Shown in pieces: positions 22,633-32,562 of a DNA stretch of 35,574 nt. The translations under genes and the position numbers were made by a program. The notes beneath the pieces are model-generated. The model saw only the letters and a program-made list of their open reading frames with translations. It did no database searches and was not told the origin of the DNA. Origin of the DNA: an uncultured Selenomonadales bacterium (GTDB lineage Bacteria > Bacillota > Negativicutes > Selenomonadales > Selenomonadaceae); assembly GCA_946406415.1 (NCBI GenBank), contig CAMJKR010000003.1:1-35574 (forward strand). Reading direction: 5' to 3'. Each line of letters opens with the position of its first letter. Position 1 is the stretch's first letter.

Positions 22633-24537
22633 TCAATCAAAAAATTCAAAACCGTCATCAATTTCTTTAAGCGGTGCAGGATTTTTTTTCGCAGGAGAAA
22701 TTTTAACTTCAACGTTTGCGCCTTGCAAGGTAAATTCAATCACGGGCACCAAAATTTCTTCCAACGTCGCGCCGCCATGAACTTCAACCGACGATAATCG
22801 CCCGCCCGCAAATTTATCGTAATTCGCTAAAACCCAATAGCCGTTTTCCTCCGTCGCACAAGTCGGCTTTTCATCAAGCTCATTTATCGGGCAACAGCGT
22901 CCGGAGTGTTCGCCGTTAGAATTCATTTTGAATTTGTTTTCGCGCCCGAACATTACGGCAAGGCGGCTCGCTCCATGATCAGAAGTCAGAATAATTTTTT
23001 CGGCGTGGTGATTTGCCAAATCATTTTTAATTTCTTCAAGCGCATTATCGATAATTGCAAGTTCGTCGTCAATATAAGTCGGCGCAGAACATTTGCCACC
23101 ATCGAAATTTTCGGACGTATGTTTCAGCTCGTCCAGTTGCTGATTTTTATCGAACTTATCGCCGCGCCAATCGTCATAGAAATTTTTATTCTGGAAAGTC
23201 AGCGTCGGCAAATTTGCACGCGCAATTTTTATCGCCGTTAAAAGTCCAAGTTGTATCGCACGCGCTTTAATATAGCTCAAAAACTCAACGCCGAGAGCAT
23301 CTAACCAATAAAGTTTCGCCGTCGGGTCTGCGTCGTCCAAAATTTTTTGTCGCGTCTCGAATTTATTATACGGTCTTTGCGTCGCCAACTCCCGCACACG
23401 ACTTTTAAAATTTTCATCGTCGACGTTGCAAAGCTTAATCTTTTTGTACTGCCGAAAATAATTCGTAATCTCCGCGTCGCCGAAATCGTAATCCGTCAAA
23501 TAATCGCTCATCGCCGGATAATTTCGCTTCAATACGTCGGGGATTTTTTCTTTGCCCTGCGCGGCTTCAATCATTGCGCGACGCTCTTGGGCAGTATTAT
23601 CCGTCAAATATTTTATGGCGTCTGGAAAAGTTTTCAGCCGCTCAAGATACTCGGCGAGATATGGCGACGTAATATTTTTGACGGCGGCTTTCCTCAGCGA
23701 ATAAAATTCATCAAAAGTTTTTTCGTCCGCAACGTCAAGCAACGCGAAGAACAAATTTTTACAATACGCCTCGAAGTTTGCGGAACGAGTGAAGACAAAG
23801 CGCAAGTACGGATTAGAAATTTTATTCTTGAATCCCGCCGCGAAGCTACGCCAATGTTCCGGAGGATAGCCTTCGCAATTATTATCAGAAAAATATTCTT
23901 GCCACTGCCAATCGCTTAGCGCGTCGGGGGAAATGTTGAAATGCGGCTCCTGATTTTTAATCGCGTCGTAAAAATTATTTATTGCCGTGACGTTTTCTAG
24001 CGGCAAATTTGTCTGCACGGTCGCCGAAGTTTTGCCGCTCTCCATCAACTTTAGCAGTTCGGAAAAATTCTGGGCGTCAGTCGGAAAATTTAACGCGGGA
24101 TTATACTTCACGACGGAAAAATTTACTTTACCTTCGATGCGGCAAATTTGATTCGTTCGAAATTTAAAATCTTCGTCGGCAAGACGCTCCAACAAGTTCG
24201 CAATGCCCCGACAGACGAAGATAACTTTCCGATTAAAGCTTTTATCCTGTAACGCCCGCAGAATATCTTCCTGCGCGGTGAAAAAAATATACTCGCCTAA
24301 TCCGAAGACAAGCGCGTTATTTGTCAGCGCGTCTAGCTTTTCGACAAGTAAATCAGTATCAAGTAGAAAATCGCCTTTGCATAAATCCGAAATGTAAATT
24401 TTATCGAAGTCGCCGAGAAATTTTTTGAAATCGGCATTACCGTCCGAAACGACAAAATACGGGCTCAATGTGTCGCGATTCAAGTAAATACGAATTTTTT
24501 TCACGGCGTCAGCAATGCTTAAAATCTCCACGCTCAA
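22633..24537 (-). CDS. pglZ: BREX phosphatase-domain protein PglZ
   Basis: A 634-aa PglZ-family protein, alkaline-phosphatase-like. The C-terminal half carries LYWLDALGVEFLSYI near 406, ILTSDHGASRLAVMF near 513-527 and HGGATLEEILVPVIEF near 590, all typical of PglZ. The N-terminal half is helical and variable, as usual. The start overlaps the brxC stop as TTGA (TTG 24537); a GTG six bases on, with better spacing from GGGAG, may be the true start. PglZ is the hallmark of BREX; its precise reaction in defence is not established. Confidence 0.9.
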   Translation of the reverse strand: MSVEILSIADAVKKIRIYLNRDTLSPYFVVSDGNADFKKFLGDFDKIYISDLCKGDFLLDTDLLVEKLDALTNNALVFGLGEYIFFTAQEDILRALQDKSFNRKVIFVCRGIANLLERLADEDFKFRTNQICRIEGKVNFSVVKYNPALNFPTDAQNFSELLKLMESGKTSATVQTNLPLENVTAINNFYDAIKNQEPHFNISPDALSDWQWQEYFSDNNCEGYPPEHWRSFAAGFKNKISNPYLRFVFTRSANFEAYCKNLFFALLDVADEKTFDEFYSLRKAAVKNITSPYLAEYLERLKTFPDAIKYLTDNTAQERRAMIEAAQGKEKIPDVLKRNYPAMSDYLTDYDFGDAEITNYFRQYKKIKLCNVDDENFKSRVRELATQRPYNKFETRQKILDDADPTAKLYWLDALGVEFLSYIKARAIQLGLLTAIKIARANLPTLTFQNKNFYDDWRGDKFDKNQQLDELKHTSENFDGGKCSAPTYIDDELAIIDNALEEIKNDLANHHAEKIILTSDHGASRLAVMFGRENKFKMNSNGEHSGRCCPINELDEKPTCATEENGYWVLANYDKFAGGRLSSVEVHGGATLEEILVPVIEFTLQGANVEVKISPAKKNPAPLKEIDDGFEFFD

Positions 24538-27500
24538 GACTCCCTTAAAAGTTTCAAGCCGACCTCATAATTTCTATCAAGCAATTCAATCAAAAGTTTT
24601 TTCGCATCCTCATTGGACATTCGCATAACTCGCGCCGTCACTTTGTCGCAAGCCCCGCCGCTGAAATATTTATTCTCGGCAAATTTCTCGACGATTTCTT
24701 TCACGCGGAGATTAGGATACCATTGATAAACATCGCCCTGAAATTTCCGTTCCAACTCATTGCGGACTTCGTCGTTGTCGTCCAGCAAAACGCGATAATC
24801 TTCGTCGATAATCGCCTTGCGAAAAGCCTCTTCAATTTGCCATTTATCATTGAGCGCGGCAAAATACGACGGTCGCTTTTCAAGATAATCAATCGCAAAC
24901 TGAACGTCTTTTTCTTCCGGCGCATTTGCCATTAAGACATTGAAAACTTTTCGTGCGGTATCCTGTTCCGTTTGCGGCACCATTGCCAAAATTGGCGTGC
25001 GATGAGCTTTCGACCATTCACGCGGAGAATTATTTCCGGCAAGCTTTTGCCACAAATCCACGAGCTTATTCTTTAGCTGCCTACTTTTTATCTTCTTCGC
25101 CAAATCATCAACATTTTTATGATAGCGTCCCTGCGAATCAGTGAATGAGTCCTTCGACAAGCAACTATGGAGTTCTTTAATTTCCTCGTTGTTCAAGCCG
25201 GTCAGCTGATAAGAATATTTGTCGCGCAAAATTCTAAGCGGCTCGGAAAGTGCGTCGTGAATAATTTGGGCGTTGTCTGTAAGTTGGCATAAAAAAAATT
25301 CCCTCTTGCTTTGGGGGATTTCTCCGCGCTCGCAAATTTCTTTCAACGTGGCGAAAAAATTTTTCAACGCCGGATAATAATCGCTGATTACGTCGGCAGG
25401 GATTTTCAGATTGAATCGGCAATGCCCAGCCCAATTTTTTACGCAGTCATTAAGCGACTTGCCGTCAATGCCGAAATTACGACTTTGCGCGACAATTTGC
25501 CAATCGACAATCATTTTTTTTAGGTCGTCTATCGCGGTTTCCCTATCGTGTAGCCAAATGCCGTCGCCAGTAGTTATCCGTCGCTGACATTCCGCGACAG
25601 GATTTTCTATTCCAATTTCCTGCGCCAAGTCAAAAATTATTCCGTCTTCAAAGCTTTTAACGAAATCGGTAAAAATTTCGCAACCCTTCTGCGCGGTCAA
25701 TAAAATTTTCAAATCTTGAAAGGCGGCGGGATTATTCTTCAAAAATTGTCCGGCACGCTCCGCCAAAGCCGATACACTGACTGCTTGCTTTGAATTGGCA
25801 ATTTCCGTTATCAGTTGCAGAAAATTTTTATAATCGACCTGCGCGGCGTCGACGTAGCACCAAAGCGGATAGCCTAAATTTTTTAGTTTCAAGCGAAGTT
25901 TCTGCGCACTCTGCTCAATGGAAACATCTTCCGCCACGCCGAAAATTTCCGACGCAAACTCCATGAACTGACGCTGATTTGGCGACATAATCTCAAGATA
26001 TTTCGGGCGATAATTTCTTGCAGGCGAAAGTGCTTGCTTGATGCTATCGTTAATACATTCCGCCAACTTCTGGACGCTCATTGCGCCGCCTAAATTGCCG
26101 TCGATACCCGCACTGAATCGGTAAGGGTCGCCAGCATATTCTTTAAGCAAAAAGCCCGTTAAAAATGCATAAATATTCAGCGGCATAAACCCACGCTCAA
26201 TCAACCAACTAAAAATATCGTCAAAGGAGATATTAGAATTCTTTTCAATCCCACTTTTAATCAGCGCGTCGAGTTTGATTTTCAAGCGCGAAATATTTGC
26301 GTGGGGATAAACTTCCCAATACTTATCGGACATTTGCCACGCGTCACGCAGAACGATTTTAATTGAATTCGCCTTGAGCATGGAAAATTCTTCCTGTTTT
26401 ATGCCCGCTTCGGAAAGCCGCTTTAAATTTGTAGACAAAAAAAGCGTGTCCGTGATATTTGCATTGTCGAAGGAATAAGGATAAAGTCGGCGCACGTTGT
26501 CTTTAAGCTCTTCGGTAATTTTGTCCGCGTTCTGGCAGGAAACGCCGTTGCGCTCTTCGTCATTAGTTTTGGTCGCAGGGTAGTAAACAAAGGAGCCGTC
26601 CGCAAAAGAGTTATACCACTCCCTAAGACAATCGACGGCGTTATTTCTCATTTTGTCGGCAAGGGAAGGTTCTTTGCTACGCCAATATTTTTCGTTCGCG
26701 GCGTTTTCAATCCAGCGCGTGAAGACTTCACGATTTATAAGATTGGACGACGCATCAATAAAAACCAGCCTGTGATAGCGTTCGTTGCGAATTGCACCGC
26801 CGACCAGATTATAAATTCTATTCTGTTCGTCCTCGTTGCGAGCAAAGCAAACAACCGCTTTAATATGATAATCTTCTTTTTCGTTAGTGATTCGATTTAT
26901 TGTTAGCGTAAAATTATCGGCGGTCACAGCGTGAAGAACGTAGCGAGCTTTTTGCGCCGCAGTCAGAGTTATCGTTTCAAGCAACTTAGCATTTTCCACA
27001 AGTTCGGCAGTCCTAACAGTTTCAGCAATGGATTTTTTCAGCCGTTCAATTTCCGCAAAATCTCCTCCCAGAGCCATTGCCGCGAAAGTATCTGCTTCGC
27101 CTAGTCTGCCCGGTTTCTTGAATAAAAATTCCTTGCGAACTAAATCATTAGCGATAGTGACGGCTCGTCCATTTTCCATATCGGAGACGCCGGTGAATGC
27201 CAGTTCCAAATTTTTTTCTGTCGGGTGGAAAAGGTCGACGCTACCGCCTGATTCTTGGTCAATCGCCTGGAAAAGCAAAATAGTTTTAAAAACAACTTGT
27301 TCATCGAGATTTAATCTGTCTTTGTTGAGCGTGTAAGAGTCGAGAATTGCGCGAATTGACGGTTTTAAATTCATGCGTCCGACGTTGCCGCCGTGTTCGT
27401 CCGTGCCGCTCTCGTAAAAAAAATTCCACAGATAATCTATCGTTAGAAGGTCGCCTTCTTCTGGGCTTTTCGTCGCGATAAATTCTTGGAATGCTTTTAT

Positions 27501-28736
27501 ATTCGGGTCGCTGTTCTTTATGAAATTAAAAATGCTCCGCTGATTGGAGGCGAAGTATGACGCAAGATTTTTCAGCAAAATCACTGTTATCGGGTGAATC
27601 GGCAAAATGTCGGTTAGAACTTTTTCGTTGCGAATTTTAACAAAGTCCATAACAGCTTTGCGCGGCTCGGCGGTACGTTCTCTCAACGCGGCGGAAATAT
27701 ATTCCCATTCGGTTTTAGCAACGTCTTTGACTTTCAGCGCGTGCCCGACAAGTTCAAGTGCGATATTATCGGGCATTGTGATATTCATATGCGTAAATCT
27801 GTCGCTAACAATGCGAAAAGCTTGGTCGCCTTCACCGGCTAAACTTTGTGATTCGTGCGTGGCTATGACCAAATAAAAAGGCGCGATATTCGACAATTCC
27901 GCAAGCCGCTGGAATTCGTCCAAGTTATTACGGTTGTTGCCGAAGAACTTGGAGAACTCGTCCCAAAATAAAATAATCGCCTTCAAATCGTTTTCGGCGA
28001 TAACTTCGGCAATCCATTCTGTCAATTCCTTCATGTTGATATTGAAGGCAAGGATACCTTCGCGCTCGCCGAGCTTCAAAATATCTTCGACGAGTTGAGA
28101 GACGGGGGCTTGAGGATTTTTAAGGCGTTCGATAATTTCTTCCGCGCTCCGACTAGCCAAAGTTGCGGACATGCGATATTCGGGCTTTTGAATTTTGGCG
28201 CGGAACATTTCAAGATTTGCTCTGTCGGATTCAAGCCAATTCGCGATTTTGCCGCGCAAAGTTTTTGCGCCGTCGAATTTGCAACCGTTCTTTTTGAGCA
28301 CGGCAGTTAAGCTCTCGAAAACGGCAAAAATCAATTTCCGCGTGGAAGTTATATCGCCGGTAGCGTAGCGGGCAGCCGTAATGACTTTGCCTTTGCGAAT
28401 TGTGCGGAGACGTTCGCGCAAATCAATTTCATCGCGCAAATTGTCGTATTCGTCAAAATAGGCGTCGAAGTCACTTTCAGTGCACGACAAAAGATTTTGA
28501 ATCATCCAGAGGATACGCGACTTGCCTGTTCCGTAAGAGCCTTCAAGCCAAAGACTTTTCTTTTCCGAACGCGACAACGCACGCTCAATCATTTTCAACA
28601 GCGCAACAATATCCTTGTGCGGAAAGGTGTATTGCCATTTGTTTTTCGGGTCTTTGATAGAGCTTTCGTTGATTTCGGGGTAATAGCCCTCGTCAATCTC
28701 GAAATATTCAAGATACTTATTTGGTTCGTATGCCAA
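24534..28736 (-). CDS. brxC: BREX large ATPase BrxC (type 4)
   Basis: A 1400-aa P-loop protein. Walker A GSYGTGKS is at 66-73 and Walker B AIILFWDEFSKFF at about 253-265. The N-terminus (YFEIDEGYYPEINE) and the FYLVIATHESQSL sensor region resemble BrxC/PglY proteins, and the long helical remainder is typical. It starts at TTG 28736 with an excellent GAGGAGGG six bases upstream, 12 bases after brxP. In BREX, BrxC is needed for both host DNA marking and phage exclusion. The size and partners place it as the type 4 version. Confidence 0.9.
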   Translation of the reverse strand: MAYEPNKYLEYFEIDEGYYPEINESSIKDPKNKWQYTFPHKDIVALLKMIERALSRSEKKSLWLEGSYGTGKSRILWMIQNLLSCTESDFDAYFDEYDNLRDEIDLRERLRTIRKGKVITAARYATGDITSTRKLIFAVFESLTAVLKKNGCKFDGAKTLRGKIANWLESDRANLEMFRAKIQKPEYRMSATLASRSAEEIIERLKNPQAPVSQLVEDILKLGEREGILAFNINMKELTEWIAEVIAENDLKAIILFWDEFSKFFGNNRNNLDEFQRLAELSNIAPFYLVIATHESQSLAGEGDQAFRIVSDRFTHMNITMPDNIALELVGHALKVKDVAKTEWEYISAALRERTAEPRKAVMDFVKIRNEKVLTDILPIHPITVILLKNLASYFASNQRSIFNFIKNSDPNIKAFQEFIATKSPEEGDLLTIDYLWNFFYESGTDEHGGNVGRMNLKPSIRAILDSYTLNKDRLNLDEQVVFKTILLFQAIDQESGGSVDLFHPTEKNLELAFTGVSDMENGRAVTIANDLVRKEFLFKKPGRLGEADTFAAMALGGDFAEIERLKKSIAETVRTAELVENAKLLETITLTAAQKARYVLHAVTADNFTLTINRITNEKEDYHIKAVVCFARNEDEQNRIYNLVGGAIRNERYHRLVFIDASSNLINREVFTRWIENAANEKYWRSKEPSLADKMRNNAVDCLREWYNSFADGSFVYYPATKTNDEERNGVSCQNADKITEELKDNVRRLYPYSFDNANITDTLFLSTNLKRLSEAGIKQEEFSMLKANSIKIVLRDAWQMSDKYWEVYPHANISRLKIKLDALIKSGIEKNSNISFDDIFSWLIERGFMPLNIYAFLTGFLLKEYAGDPYRFSAGIDGNLGGAMSVQKLAECINDSIKQALSPARNYRPKYLEIMSPNQRQFMEFASEIFGVAEDVSIEQSAQKLRLKLKNLGYPLWCYVDAAQVDYKNFLQLITEIANSKQAVSVSALAERAGQFLKNNPAAFQDLKILLTAQKGCEIFTDFVKSFEDGIIFDLAQEIGIENPVAECQRRITTGDGIWLHDRETAIDDLKKMIVDWQIVAQSRNFGIDGKSLNDCVKNWAGHCRFNLKIPADVISDYYPALKNFFATLKEICERGEIPQSKREFFLCQLTDNAQIIHDALSEPLRILRDKYSYQLTGLNNEEIKELHSCLSKDSFTDSQGRYHKNVDDLAKKIKSRQLKNKLVDLWQKLAGNNSPREWSKAHRTPILAMVPQTEQDTARKVFNVLMANAPEEKDVQFAIDYLEKRPSYFAALNDKWQIEEAFRKAIIDEDYRVLLDDNDEVRNELERKFQGDVYQWYPNLRVKEIVEKFAENKYFSGGACDKVTARVMRMSNEDAKKLLIELLDRNYEVGLKLLRES

Positions 28737-28748
28737 CGCCGTCCCTCC

Positions 28749-31028
28749 TCAACGGTCAAACAATTTTAAAACGTCCTGCGAAGTCTTTTCTGGCACGAGC
28801 GAAATTTTTTCAAGATCATGGGTGAAAGTCGCGCTGATGAAGTCGGGATAATTTGCCGACAACCCGTTCAGAAATTGTTGCATTTCGTCACGGTCGATGC
28901 CGAAAATTTTTACCGGACTCACGCCCGCTGAATCAGAATCGCTCATTAGCCGCGACAGGTTGAATTGATACCAGCCGTCAGACGCTTCCGCGAATTTATA
29001 CAGCGCGTACAGGATAACTCGCCCGTCGTCTAACTTCGCTTTTGTGCGCTTCAACGTCGATAGATTTTTCCCGTCGCTTGTCGTCGTCCCGAAGTTCAAT
29101 TCTGTACCCAACGGAATTTCGCACAGCCGCTTAAAAGCCTTCACGATTGACTTTGAATCTTTAGCGGAAACCTCAACCGCTTGCAATTTTTCTTCGACAA
29201 CTTCGCGGGTAATTCCTTCCCTAACAGGCAAATTTTCTATGTACCAGCGCATTTGCGGATTATTGTAAACGAGATTGACTAAAATCAAGCCCCACGCCGT
29301 CGCCGTATTCCAGCCGATTTTCTTTACAAGTTCGGTAAAGTCGGTAGTAGCTTTATTTTTTCTGTCGACAAGTTCCGCGTCAAATAAAAAGCGTTTGAAC
29401 TTCGCGATTTGCATTACTCCCAGTTGATTATTTTCTAAAAACAATTTGGGGTTTGCAAAAAATTCTTTCAACCATTCGGGCTTTGGTGCATGGTCTAAAA
29501 AAGTATTCAGACTTTGCATTTTATCTATTCCTCCTTCGTTCGGCAATTTGCCAGAATCAAAAGCTAAGCAACCAGTCTCAATGTTATGACACTGCAGACA
29601 GTGGACGCATTTTTTTTCGTCAATGTGCAAGTCGTCCTTGAAAGAAATCGCGCCGTGTCTACAATTTGATTCGCAGACGCCGCAACCTACACAAGCTGCC
29701 GCCTTATGGAAGACAGATTTAAAAATTTTCATAGCGGGCGACTTATCATAGACGGCTTTGACTTTCGCAATAACGGTTTTATCTTCCGCTTCGTTGACTT
29801 CGTAAGGGAAGGCAGGCTCGCCGATAGTTTTAATCCACTCGCGCCAATCGGTTTTGGGAGCCGTGACGGTGATATAAAAATAATAGCCGGAAATTTCTTC
29901 GCGGTAATTGGTCACGGGATTTTTTAAATCTCTGCCGTTTCGCCTGTTCACCCAGCCACCGTTTGTTATGTAAGAATAAATATTTTCGTCGGTGACATTC
30001 GCGCTTATGTAATCTATAAATTTTTTCAACTCGTTAGGGTAGGCGTGATTGCGAAAAAAATCTGCTCTGCCGCTACTCATCGGGCAAAGCAGACAACCTG
30101 CGCGGGAATTGCCTTTCTTGTAAGTTTCGTTAATGGGCAAATTATGTATGAAAATATAAAGCCAAATTTCCGCCGCGCCCCATTCCAAAATTGAGTTATG
30201 AGAATATTGCCCGCGCTGTTTCATGCCGATATTTTCCACGTCGTAGCCAGAACGCTTGACGCTCTCTTGAGCACGGACGCCGACAAAATCCGCTCCGACG
30301 AAATCGGGCTTGCCCAAAATCTCGCGAATTTTCAAAGTTTGTGGCGCGGCTTTATGGACGCTACAACACCAGCGCAAGACAGTAGACGGCGCGCCAAAAA
30401 GTTTCCAAGACTCTTCGGGCAACATTTTTGACGCAGCGCGATAAAAACCGATACCTTCAGCTTTACATTGTTTTTCAACAGCGTCAACAATTTTATAAGT
30501 GTCAGGGAATTCCATTCGTGTATCGCCGAAGACGACGATAAAAGACGCCTTAGGCAGGGCGTGCTTAACCAAATCCAGCAAAACGACAGAATCTTTTCCG
30601 CCGCTGAACGCTACGTGAAAACAATCAAGCCGCGTGTGCATACACCGCCAATAATTGTAAATGCGCTTAATGGTCGCCTGGCGCAAGTTTTCCATTAGCT
30701 CAAAATTTTTCTCGGACATTTTATTTAGGTTGACGGGCAAAAGCGTTTCGCCTTCCGGCAAGCCGTCTTCCTCAACGAACTCAAGCGCGGGCTTTTCATA
30801 AAGGGAACCGCCCTTGACGACGACAATTTTTTTCCCGCGATAAAAATAGTTGCTCGCCTCCGCCCAAAGGTATGGAACGTCATTTTGATTTTCGTAATGC
30901 CAGCGGCGGTCAAAGCCCAAAATATTCATTTCTTCGGCGTAGACTGGGCGCGGCTCTTTAGACATAGGAGCTTCAGTATCTGTCAGCAAAATGCCGCCGG
31001 TCTCTTCGTCGAAATTATAAGCGTACAT
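28749..31028 (-). CDS. brxP: BrxP: PAPS-reductase-like protein with 4Fe-4S and DUF4007-like domains
   Basis: A 759-aa protein that marks this as BREX type 4. The central PP-loop ATPase has FSGGKDS (142-147), VVFGDTRMEFPDT, LRWCCSVHKAAP and NSRAGCLLCPMSSGR, as in PAPS-reductase/DndC-like enzymes that activate a substrate with ATP and handle sulfur. Near 443-475 is a ferredoxin-like pair of clusters (CVGCGVCESNC and CVHCLQC). The C-terminal 230 residues (WLKEFFANPKLFLENN to the end) resemble DUF4007. ATG 31028 is chosen for GAGAGG seven bases upstream; it starts one base after the previous stop. DndC uses the same chemistry to put sulfur into DNA, so a phosphorothioate-like DNA mark is a fair inference. 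Confidence 0.9.
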   Translation of the reverse strand: MYAYNFDEETGGILLTDTEAPMSKEPRPVYAEEMNILGFDRRWHYENQNDVPYLWAEASNYFYRGKKIVVVKGGSLYEKPALEFVEEDGLPEGETLLPVNLNKMSEKNFELMENLRQATIKRIYNYWRCMHTRLDCFHVAFSGGKDSVVLLDLVKHALPKASFIVVFGDTRMEFPDTYKIVDAVEKQCKAEGIGFYRAASKMLPEESWKLFGAPSTVLRWCCSVHKAAPQTLKIREILGKPDFVGADFVGVRAQESVKRSGYDVENIGMKQRGQYSHNSILEWGAAEIWLYIFIHNLPINETYKKGNSRAGCLLCPMSSGRADFFRNHAYPNELKKFIDYISANVTDENIYSYITNGGWVNRRNGRDLKNPVTNYREEISGYYFYITVTAPKTDWREWIKTIGEPAFPYEVNEAEDKTVIAKVKAVYDKSPAMKIFKSVFHKAAACVGCGVCESNCRHGAISFKDDLHIDEKKCVHCLQCHNIETGCLAFDSGKLPNEGGIDKMQSLNTFLDHAPKPEWLKEFFANPKLFLENNQLGVMQIAKFKRFLFDAELVDRKNKATTDFTELVKKIGWNTATAWGLILVNLVYNNPQMRWYIENLPVREGITREVVEEKLQAVEVSAKDSKSIVKAFKRLCEIPLGTELNFGTTTSDGKNLSTLKRTKAKLDDGRVILYALYKFAEASDGWYQFNLSRLMSDSDSAGVSPVKIFGIDRDEMQQFLNGLSANYPDFISATFTHDLEKISLVPEKTSQDVLKLFDR

Positions 31029-31029
31029 T

Positions 31030-32481
31030 TTAATGCCTCTCATCAATCATTTCTTGTGCTCGCGCAATTATTCGTTCAGTAACTTTGTCAATACATCTTG
31101 CTCGGAAGCCCTTATCAACCAAAAAATCTTCAATGGCAGATTTTTCGAGCGGCACTCTTTCTTGAACGACCGCTAAAGCTTGAACGTCAAGATAATCCGC
31201 GAATTCCATAGACTTGGGATAAATTGCGCCTGCGTTCACACTGTTAGCGGCGGGAGCAGCATAAACATATTTTTTGCTGTACTTGCGCAGAAAACTTTCG
31301 AGCAGGAACAAGTTCCACGAATAACCTTCGACCGGCGGAAAACCCGTAAAACTCGTGACGCCGCGCAAAGGGATAATTTTTCTCTTAATGAAAGGTCTTA
31401 AAGCTTTGTCGACTTCAACAACGTCAAAATTTATCAGCGCGTCTTTGACGAATAAATCTTTATCAACGCGAACCATTTGTTCATAAGCGGAATAAAGCGC
31501 GACATATCGAACGACCCCAAAATTTTCCGCAACTTCGGAAAGTTTTTCTAACGTCAATTTTTCTTGCTCGCTGATAAATTCTTGGAAATCTTTAATCGAA
31601 CCCGTTTTAGTTTTTTTATCTTCGGTTTGCTCGCCGATGAATTCACGAAAACGATTTGACGCCCCCGTTACACTTTTTCTGCCGGCGATACCTCTTTTGA
31701 AAAGCCGTTTGCCGCGCTTTGTGAAATTTTCGGAGAAAAATTTTTCGTAGATAATGTTGCGCATATCCTTTTCGGCGACTTCGGGATTGAGCGCGAAATT
31801 AGAAGACAAGCTGTAATCTTCTGGGATAGCGTAGCCGACTTTGTCAATGTACAGAGAAATTTGCTTTTTAGCGGCGTCAATTTCGTCTGTATCGAATTGG
31901 ATTTTAGAAAAAGGAATAAACTTGCCCGCGCTCGTCGGCAAATATTTTTTAGCGTCGGAGAGCACTTCCAAAATTTTTTCGGACGGGACATAAGGCAACT
32001 TTTCTTGCAATTCGTCAATCGAAAGCGAAGTTTTTGCCGCCGTAAAAATCTGCGCAATTAAATAATCAAGGCGCACTGCTCTTTTCGCCGAGCAGAATTC
32101 TGAAAAATAAAAATGTCCGCCAACAGCTGTTTGTAAAATCTTCTTCAAAACGTCGGGCGAAAAAACATGCGTAGCAACAAAAAAGTCCGAATGCTTTTCG
32201 TGAATTTTAGTATAGTAGGCAATTGAATTCGCACTCAAAATTTCGTCGAGAAAATGACGAATACTCTCGGCGTTTTCGTCGGAAATGAAATAAAACCGCC
32301 CGCCATCCTCAATACCATTTGCGCGAATAATTTCCACAATGTAATTGCGCGAAATGTGTTCTCCGTCATTGTTTACCGAGTAAATGCGCGAAACTTTGCT
32401 CGTATCAATGAAGTCGTCGCGTATCCCGTTTGGAAAATTGCTCTTCATAATATCAACAACATTTTTAACAATATCTTGCAT
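31030..32481 (-). CDS. Unrecognised 483-aa protein, first gene of the BREX-4 operon
   Basis: No family recognised with confidence. No Walker, nuclease or methylase motifs and no membrane segments are visible. Several stretches read like winged-helix units (TSLSIDELQEKLPYVPSEKI around 150-170, KSAIEDFLVDKGFRARCIDK near the C-terminus), and a basic segment (TKRGKRLFKRGIAGRKS) near 255-275 could bind nucleic acid. It may be a DNA-binding or regulatory component. It starts at ATG 32481 behind AGGATGAT and the oriT2-edge promoter, and ends one base before brxP. Being first and so tightly coupled, it is likely a true part of the system. Confidence 0.75.
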   Translation of the reverse strand: MQDIVKNVVDIMKSNFPNGIRDDFIDTSKVSRIYSVNNDGEHISRNYIVEIIRANGIEDGGRFYFISDENAESIRHFLDEILSANSIAYYTKIHEKHSDFFVATHVFSPDVLKKILQTAVGGHFYFSEFCSAKRAVRLDYLIAQIFTAAKTSLSIDELQEKLPYVPSEKILEVLSDAKKYLPTSAGKFIPFSKIQFDTDEIDAAKKQISLYIDKVGYAIPEDYSLSSNFALNPEVAEKDMRNIIYEKFFSENFTKRGKRLFKRGIAGRKSVTGASNRFREFIGEQTEDKKTKTGSIKDFQEFISEQEKLTLEKLSEVAENFGVVRYVALYSAYEQMVRVDKDLFVKDALINFDVVEVDKALRPFIKRKIIPLRGVTSFTGFPPVEGYSWNLFLLESFLRKYSKKYVYAAPAANSVNAGAIYPKSMEFADYLDVQALAVVQERVPLEKSAIEDFLVDKGFRARCIDKVTERIIARAQEMIDERH

Positions 32482-32533
32482 TATATATCATCCTAAAATC
32501 TAAACAATACTTAAAAATCTCTCTTTTTTAGAG

Positions 32534-32562
32534 ACTATACCACAAGAAAAATGGTTTGTCAC
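32534..32562 (-). promoter_or_regulatory. Promoter of the BREX-4 operon at the oriT2 edge
   Basis: Minus strand: -35 GTGACA (32557-32562), 17-bp spacer, -10 TATAGT (32534-32539), 52 bases before the first start codon. It is the counterpart of the promoter at 13859-13887, with the same spacer length and -10. A short TCTCT/AGAGA repeat around an A-run, then T5, lies at the start of the transcript (about 32514-32532) and might attenuate it. Confidence 0.75.

Noticed and set aside
23347-23919. 190-codon plus-strand frame inside pglZ
   Set aside because: Antisense shadow of a clearly coding gene, with no ribosome site and an unnatural composition.
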